DNA from: a virus
Strand: one strand, 5' to 3'
DNA: 26,357 bases
Virus record (IMG/VR): IMGVR_UViG_3300042924_001123
Span: 1 to 26,357 of that record
A program made the translations under genes and the position numbers. Below the pieces are notes generated by a model. It made no database searches, was not told where the DNA came from, and saw only the letters and a list, made by a program, of their open reading frames with translations. Position 1 is the stretch's first letter, and every line of letters starts with the position of its first letter. Below, in pieces: positions 21,782-26,357 of the stretch.

Positions 21782-22254
21782 GTGAAGGCGGCTGGGGATC
21801 AGGTTCATGGGGATTTGGGCCTTGGGGCAGGTCAGCTTATGATCGTTCTGTTCTTGAACTGGCTTCAGGAAACGACACAGTTGCTGTGCCGGGGGTTGAG
21901 TATCCAGCATCTATTCTTGAAGCCGCATCGGGCAATGACCGTATGGAGGGCAACCCGTACTTCGCCGCCAATATTCTTGAAACAGCCAGTGGTGCAGATA
22001 CAATTGCAGGGGCTGCTAATTTTGGTGGAACGGTTATTGAAACATCTGCTGGTGCAGACAGTATTTCAGGTTCAGCGAGCTTTATTAGTTCTGTGCTTGA
22101 GAATGCGGCGGGTAATGACCTTGTTTCAATCAACGTGGAAATGCAGCTATCTGTACTTGAAAACGCATCTGGTGCTGATAGCATCTCTGCTGTATTGTTC
22201 TGGGAGCAGATCAATACTTCTCAAACCGCTAATTGGACTGAGATAACGACATGA
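21778..22254 (+). CDS. Repeat protein with six 20-residue units
   Basis: A 158-residue protein that starts in the previous stop (ATGA). After a Gly/Trp-rich opening (GGWGSGSWGFGPWG) it consists of six units of the form .[VI][LI]E.A[SA]G[NA]D, starting at 21847, 21910, 21970, 22030, 22090 and 22150. Such short-period units with G-N/A-D turns suggest a small beta-solenoid. They recall RTX repeats, but the full calcium nonapeptide GGxGxD is absent. It lies directly before the tail fibre, so a fibre connector or shaft role is likely. Function not established. Confidence 0.78.
   Translation: MSEGGWGSGSWGFGPWGRSAYDRSVLELASGNDTVAVPGVEYPASILEAASGNDRMEGNPYFAANILETASGADTIAGAANFGGTVIETSAGADSISGSASFISSVLENAAGNDLVSINVEMQLSVLENASGADSISAVLFWEQINTSQTANWTEITT
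21847..22209 (+). repeat. Six tandem coding repeats, 60-base period
   Basis: Units start at 21847, then 63 bases later at 21910, then every 60 bases to 22150. The DNA has diverged while the LE.ASG.D core is kept, so the units are old and selected at protein level. Confidence 0.85.
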
Positions 22255-24632
22255 CAGTCAATTACACATCCCTTTTGGCCCTCGGTCAGCCTGTCACGGG
22301 CACCGAGTCTGGAACTTGGGGCGACGATGTCAACAACGCCGTTACCTCATACCTTGATATTGCAATTGCGGGTACACAGACATTAAGCACTGACGGTGAT
22401 GTCACGCTGACCCTGACGCAAGGTACAAGTTCAGCAACGAATATTGGGTCTACGTCAGCCCAGTACATGATCCTGAACTGTACGGGATCAAGAACAGCAC
22501 TCAGGTATATCAACGTACCCAATAGCAGTAAAGCCTACATTGTGATGAACAACACCTCTGGTGGGTTCAATGTCACGATCAGGGGAAGCACTGGGCCTAC
22601 GACAGGTATTTCGGTTGCTCCGGGCAAACAGACTTGGGTAGCCTGGGATACGAATGCCGGTGATTTCAAAGAGATTGCTTCGGGTGATGTAGACGGACCA
22701 GCGTCTTCTACTGATAACGCAGTTGCTCGGTTTGATGGCACCACCGGCAAGATCATTCAAAACTCAGCCGTTACGATTGCTGATAGCACGGGTGATATTA
22801 CTGGCGGGGCTTACAACAAAGTCACGATCACTGCTCCGGCATCTAGCGCAACGCTGACCATTGCTGATGGCAAGACACTAACGGCTAGTAATAGCCTGAC
22901 GCTAGCGGGTACTGATAGCACCACGATGACCTTTCCGGGGACCAGTGCAACGATTGCACGGACGGATGCGGCTCAGACATTTACGGGCATACAGACCTTT
23001 AGTTCGGCACCGATCTTATCTTCGGCCACGGCAAGTAAAGCAGTCTTTACGGATGGATCTAAAGCACTTACCTCTACAGGTACGCTAGCCACGGATCAGG
23101 GTGGTACAGGCCAGTCTAGTTACACCGCTGGTGATTTGGTTTACTACGCCACGGGTACAGCGTTTACCAAGCTTGCGATTGGTTCAAGCACGACCATCCT
23201 TACGTCTTCAGGAACAGCACCACAGTGGAGTTCTGCATCAGGTGTGACGGTTGGGACGGCTACGAATCTGGCAGGTGGTGCAGCGGGATCGGTGCCTTAT
23301 CAGACAGCATCAGGGGCTACAAGCTTCTTATCCATCGGTACGTCTAACTATGTCCTGACTTCCACAGGATCAGCGCCGACTTGGACAGCGAATACCGGTA
23401 CAGGGAATGTCGTTAGGGCAACATCACCTACGCTTACCACGCCTGTTCTTGGTGTAGCTACAGCAACAAGTTTGAATGGTCTAACGGTATCCACGACCAC
23501 GGGTACGCTGACACTTGCTAATGGATCTACGCTTGCAACCTCTGGTGCTAATAGCATCACGTTGACTTCCACGGGTGCTACAAACGTCACGCTTCCCACA
23601 TCGGGAACCTTGGCAACCACAAGCAATACCGTAGCAACGATTTCATTTGGTACGACAGGTCTAACGCCAAGCACGGCAACAGGTGGTGCAGTAACGGTTG
23701 CTGGTAACTTAAGTCCTGCTAATGGTGGTACGGGTGTATCTAACAATGCACTGAATACGATTACTTTCACGGGTAACTACAGTCTTGGGCTGACCTTAAA
23801 CGGCAATACATCGGTTACCTTACCAACGACCGGCACGTTAGCGACGCTGGCAGGGGCAGAAACCCTGACCAACAAGACCATCAATGGTGCTAACAATACG
23901 ATCAGCAATATCAACCTAGCCTCTCAGGTTACAGGTACGCTGCCCACGGGTAACGGTGGTACAGGCAATACGGCCACACCAACGAATGGTCAGTTGCTGA
24001 TTGGTAATGGATCAGGGTTTAGCCTTGCTACGTTGACGCAAGGATCTGGTATTACGATCACCAATAGCTCTGGTGGTATTACGATTGCTGCAACGGGTGG
24101 TGGCGGAACAGGCGATGTGGTTGGTCCAGCTTCTGCGACGGATAATGCGATTGTCCGGTTTGATGGCACCACAGGTAAGCTGATCCAGAACTCGGCTGCA
24201 ACGATTGCCGATACAACGGGTGACATCACGGCAGGTAAGTACAACGGCTTAACAGTCTCCACAAGCACGGGTACGTTGACGGTTGCCAATGGTTCGTCGC
24301 TCATCACTTCCGGTGCAAACAGCATTACGCTGACATCTACTGGTGCAACCAACGTCACATTGCCGACCACGGGAACTTTAGCTGTATTAGGAACGGCACA
24401 GACATTTACCGCAGCGCAGACATTCCGTGCGGCCAGTGCGATTCGTTCGGAGGCTGCTTCAACGCAGGATGCTGTGGTGCTTGCAGGACGTGCGGGTGGT
24501 ACATCAAGCTATGCGGTGACGCTTACGCCAACCACGCTTACGGCATCACAGACATTGACTCTTCCTAATGCAACTGGAACTCTTTCTACAACAGGTTTTG
24601 CTATAGCTATGGCTTTAGTTTTCGGAGGTTAA
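22251..24632 (+). CDS. Tail fibre protein
   Basis: A 793-residue fibre. Its opening, VNYTSLLALGQPVTGTESGT then WGDDVNNAVTSYLD, is a common start of phage fibres and likely attaches to the tail. The body is Thr/Ser/Gly/Ala-rich with blocks such as LTSTGATNVTLPT.GTLA and TLTLPNATGTLSTTG, typical of trimeric fibre shafts. Two 45-residue blocks are near copies (see the repeat entries). The end FAIAMALVFGG is hydrophobic. No S74 chaperone domain is visible at the C-terminus. The protein probably contacts the host or carries the glycine-rich tip encoded downstream. ATGA overlap with the repeat gene. Confidence 0.87.
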   Translation: MTVNYTSLLALGQPVTGTESGTWGDDVNNAVTSYLDIAIAGTQTLSTDGDVTLTLTQGTSSATNIGSTSAQYMILNCTGSRTALRYINVPNSSKAYIVMNNTSGGFNVTIRGSTGPTTGISVAPGKQTWVAWDTNAGDFKEIASGDVDGPASSTDNAVARFDGTTGKIIQNSAVTIADSTGDITGGAYNKVTITAPASSATLTIADGKTLTASNSLTLAGTDSTTMTFPGTSATIARTDAAQTFTGIQTFSSAPILSSATASKAVFTDGSKALTSTGTLATDQGGTGQSSYTAGDLVYYATGTAFTKLAIGSSTTILTSSGTAPQWSSASGVTVGTATNLAGGAAGSVPYQTASGATSFLSIGTSNYVLTSTGSAPTWTANTGTGNVVRATSPTLTTPVLGVATATSLNGLTVSTTTGTLTLANGSTLATSGANSITLTSTGATNVTLPTSGTLATTSNTVATISFGTTGLTPSTATGGAVTVAGNLSPANGGTGVSNNALNTITFTGNYSLGLTLNGNTSVTLPTTGTLATLAGAETLTNKTINGANNTISNINLASQVTGTLPTGNGGTGNTATPTNGQLLIGNGSGFSLATLTQGSGITITNSSGGITIAATGGGGTGDVVGPASATDNAIVRFDGTTGKLIQNSAATIADTTGDITAGKYNGLTVSTSTGTLTVANGSSLITSGANSITLTSTGATNVTLPTTGTLAVLGTAQTFTAAQTFRAASAIRSEAASTQDAVVLAGRAGGTSSYAVTLTPTTLTASQTLTLPNATGTLSTTGFAIAMALVFGG
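22683..22817 (+). repeat. Fibre duplication, unit 1
   Basis: This 45-residue unit (with ARFDGTTGKIIQNSAVTIAD) matches the unit at 24111-24245 at 36 of 45 residues. The pair frames most of the shaft and looks like an internal duplication. Confidence 0.85.
24111..24245 (+). repeat. Fibre duplication, unit 2
   Basis: The second copy (with VRFDGTTGKLIQNSAATIAD) follows a short Gly stretch (ATGGGGTGD). It is followed by NGLTVSTSTGTLTVANGS, which again copies a block near 23475, so more than one stretch of the shaft is duplicated. Confidence 0.85.
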
Positions 24633-24633
24633 T

Positions 24634-25017
24634 ATGGGTGCCCCAAATATAGTTTCTGTAACGAGCATCGTACCGCATACGGTGTCTATAACTCCTTCAG
24701 ATACCTCACGAAATGCTTTGGTGACGGCACCTGCGACAGGGGCAACGCATAAGGTCAACTCCATCTTGGTAGCTAATATTGATGGAACGACGGCGTATAA
24801 CACCACGGTGGAGCTAAGGCTTGCTGATGGGACAACGTACAGAGCCTTGTGTTATTTGCTGACAGTACCTGCTGGCGGAACGGTTGAAGTGCTGACCACG
24901 GGGACATCGCTGTATTTGCTAGACACAAGCGTGACAGGTGAGGCTTCTACGTTGTGGGCTACAAGCGCCACGGCATCTAAACTGACTTACACCTGTTCTT
25001 ACACGACGATTTCTTGA
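24634..25017 (+). CDS. Small tail-fibre-associated structural protein
   Basis: A 127-residue beta-rich protein with GGAGGT before its ATG, the strongest ribosome site in the tail region. Blocks include HKVNSILVANIDGTTAYNTT, VELRLADGTTYR and TVPAGGTVEVLTTGTSLYLL. This pattern occurs in small structural proteins of phages near the fibre genes. It may be a fibre collar or part of the tip; the sequence gives no more detail. Confidence 0.75.
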   Translation: MGAPNIVSVTSIVPHTVSITPSDTSRNALVTAPATGATHKVNSILVANIDGTTAYNTTVELRLADGTTYRALCYLLTVPAGGTVEVLTTGTSLYLLDTSVTGEASTLWATSATASKLTYTCSYTTIS

Positions 25018-25027
25018 GGCATAGATC

Positions 25028-25912
25028 ATGGCTCAATTTCCTTCACCTACCTATGCTCCTGGTATCTGGCCTTTAAGGTCTGTACTGGCTGCAATTATGG
25101 GCTTTAACTGGCCCAATAGTAATGTGGTTGTATTCACCGGAACAACAACTTGGACTGCGCCGCCAAATGCAACCTCAATTGACTATTTGATAGTCGGCGG
25201 TGGTGGCGGTGGTGGTAGTAGTTTAGGTGGGGGTGGTGGCGCTGGGGGCTTTAGAACTGGAACAGGCATTACAGTCACTGGAGGTAATACTTACACCATA
25301 ACTATTGGTGGAGGCGGCGCTGCTAATACGGCTGGCACCGATTCATCTATTGCTGGCGCACCACTCGTAGAAAGCCCAAGCGGCGCTGGAACCAACACCA
25401 TTAAGGCTTACGGCGGAGGAAATGGAGGTACTGGAACATCGCCAAATAATGGTGGAAACGGCGGATCTGGAGGTGGTGGAAATGCTAACGGAACAGGCGG
25501 TGTGGGCGGTACAGGAAATACTCCGTCTACAAGTCCATCACAGGGTAGTAATGGTGGTAACGCAGCGGTTGGAACAGATCAGCAGCGTGAAGGTGGTGGC
25601 GGAGGTGGTGCATCCGCATCTGGGGCTAACGCAACAATATCGCCATTAGCGGCTGGCAACGGAGGCGCAGGTACAGCATCTTCAATTTCCGGTTCTTCTG
25701 TCACTTATGCTGGTGGTGGTGGGGGTGGCTGCGATACAAGAACGCCGGGGACAGCAGGAACTGGCGGCAGCGGCGGGGGTGGAAACGGTTCAGCATCTGG
25801 TAATGGGTCTGCTGCATCACCAGCAAATAGAGGTGGCGGTGGAGGCGGTGCAGCTTTAGGATATACAGGTGGTGCAGGAGGCTCTGGAATTGTCATTATC
25901 AAAATCAACTAA
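25028..25912 (+). CDS. Glycine-rich tail tip / adhesin protein
   Basis: A 294-residue protein. Residues about 30-60 (FTGTTTWTAPPNATSIDYLI then VGGGGGGG) and the end GGAGGSGIVIIKIN define a glycine-rich domain family (Gly_rich_2-like) seen at the tips of phage fibres. Between them lie long Gly runs split by short variable loops (for example LVESPSGAGTNTIKAYGG). By analogy with other glycine-rich phage adhesins the loops may bind the host surface. The short N-terminal 30 residues probably attach it to the fibre. GAGG precedes ATG 25028. Confidence 0.83.
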   Translation: MAQFPSPTYAPGIWPLRSVLAAIMGFNWPNSNVVVFTGTTTWTAPPNATSIDYLIVGGGGGGGSSLGGGGGAGGFRTGTGITVTGGNTYTITIGGGGAANTAGTDSSIAGAPLVESPSGAGTNTIKAYGGGNGGTGTSPNNGGNGGSGGGGNANGTGGVGGTGNTPSTSPSQGSNGGNAAVGTDQQREGGGGGGASASGANATISPLAAGNGGAGTASSISGSSVTYAGGGGGGCDTRTPGTAGTGGSGGGGNGSASGNGSAASPANRGGGGGGAALGYTGGAGGSGIVIIKIN

Positions 25913-25924
25913 AAAAGATGTCAT

Positions 25925-26173
25925 ATGAAGGTATACAAGTTTCTTGGTATTGATACAGCCATGCAAATGTTGCGTCCTGGCGCAAAGTGGGAAATTAGTA
26001 ACAACCAATTTACCCGCTGGGATGATCCACGGCCTTGTCCTTCTATTGAAGAGGTCTACTGGGTCATGGAAAAGATCAAGGAATTTGAAGACAGCATCCC
26101 TACCATATGGTTGCCTGAGCAACTGGAGCAAATGGGCATTAAGCAACAAGAACTTGAGGAAGCCCTCGGATGA
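25925..26173 (+). CDS. Small protein after the adhesin, possible fibre assembly factor
   Basis: An 82-residue protein with AMQMLRPGAKWEISNNQFTR followed by WDDPRPCPSIEEVYWVMEKI and a Glu/Gln-rich helical end. The weak ribosome site (AAAAAAGATG) is the poorest in the region. Proteins of this pattern often follow tail fibre or adhesin genes in phages, so a chaperone or assembly role is possible, but this is based on position. The stop overlaps the next start (ATGA). Confidence 0.7.
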   Translation: MKVYKFLGIDTAMQMLRPGAKWEISNNQFTRWDDPRPCPSIEEVYWVMEKIKEFEDSIPTIWLPEQLEQMGIKQQELEEALG

Positions 26174-26357
26174 ATTTGCATGGCTTATTTGCCCAGCCGG
26201 TTGGGTTCTTTGACCTTGGCAGACCACTGTCTGATGAGGAGAAGTTCTTCCTCATGGAGTTGGAACAGCGTCCCAATATGGGCAATCGCACAAGCACGAA
26301 CAACTTTGTCCTGCGCGATAAGCTGATGACGAGTCTGCGCGGCTGGATGGAAGACTG
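26170..26357 (+). CDS. Possible 2OG-Fe(II) oxygenase-like protein, 3' end outside the window
   Basis: The first 62 residues are present. The opening NLHGLFAQPVGFFDLGRPLS and the segment NMGNRTSTNNFVLRDKLMTS followed by LRGWMED resemble the N-terminal part of phage proteins of the 2OG-Fe(II) oxygenase type (TIGR02466-like). The iron-binding His-x-Asp...His residues would lie beyond the window, so the catalytic identity cannot be confirmed here. The gene starts in the stop of its neighbour and runs off the end. Confidence 0.55.
   Translation, partial: MNLHGLFAQPVGFFDLGRPLSDEEKFFLMELEQRPNMGNRTSTNNFVLRDKLMTSLRGWMED

Noticed and set aside
25195-25900. CRISPR or tandem DNA repeat in the Gly-rich region
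   Set aside because: The repeated GGT/GGC/GGA triplets encode a glycine-rich protein in one open frame; there is no fixed repeat-spacer pattern.

Overview
The window is about 26 kb of one strand of a tailed double-stranded DNA phage (Caudoviricetes), most likely uncultured and podovirus-like. Every supported gene reads on the + strand. They are packed with 1-26 base overlaps (ATGA, GTGA, TAATG), with one longer overlap of 74 bases. The gene order is a DNA packaging, head and tail module. There is no tape-measure gene of recognisable type, no sheath or tube pair, no integrase and no tRNA. The small basic proteins (DUF6321-like, DUF6496-like, 'GERYLP' type) and the repeat-rich fibres resemble those of aquatic phages. 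The host cannot be named from the sequence.

Layout. 1-902: end of an upstream operon with four small genes, including a 49-residue two-helix membrane peptide and a LexA-type winged helix, running by overlaps into the large terminase. 892-3303: large terminase, split by an intein. 3312-9250: portal, two small proteins (one GroES-like), scaffold, a minor head protein, a putative decoration protein and a Mu gpT-like major capsid protein, closed by hairpins and a strong intrinsic terminator. 9312-10930: a free-standing Vsr-like homing endonuclease with its own promoter. 11022-13996: small virion-associated and basic, disordered proteins. 14005-17823: a 1272-residue protein that is probably a virion-internal or ejection protein. 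17750-21781: small basic proteins, head-tail adaptors and small structural proteins. 21778-25912: repeat protein, tail fibre and glycine-rich tip. 25925-end: a small fibre-associated gene and the start of a possible 2OG-Fe(II) oxygenase.

The most striking object is the terminase intein (1573-2481). Its two splicing halves are in the terminase frame. The DNA between them encodes a complete zinc-finger plus endonuclease VII (HNH) protein in a different frame (1809-2399), with its own consensus Shine-Dalgarno and an in-frame stop just upstream. About 65% of the intein is therefore open in two frames at once. A host-frame intein carrying an out-of-frame, independently translated homing endonuclease is not an arrangement I know as standard.

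Other points worth a look are a 40-base palindromic element present twice in opposite orientation 12.8 kb apart (117-156 and 12952-12991), a shared basic C-terminal tag on three successive proteins, and an AT-rich patch in the terminase just before the intein. All function calls rest on reading motifs by eye; no database search was run.
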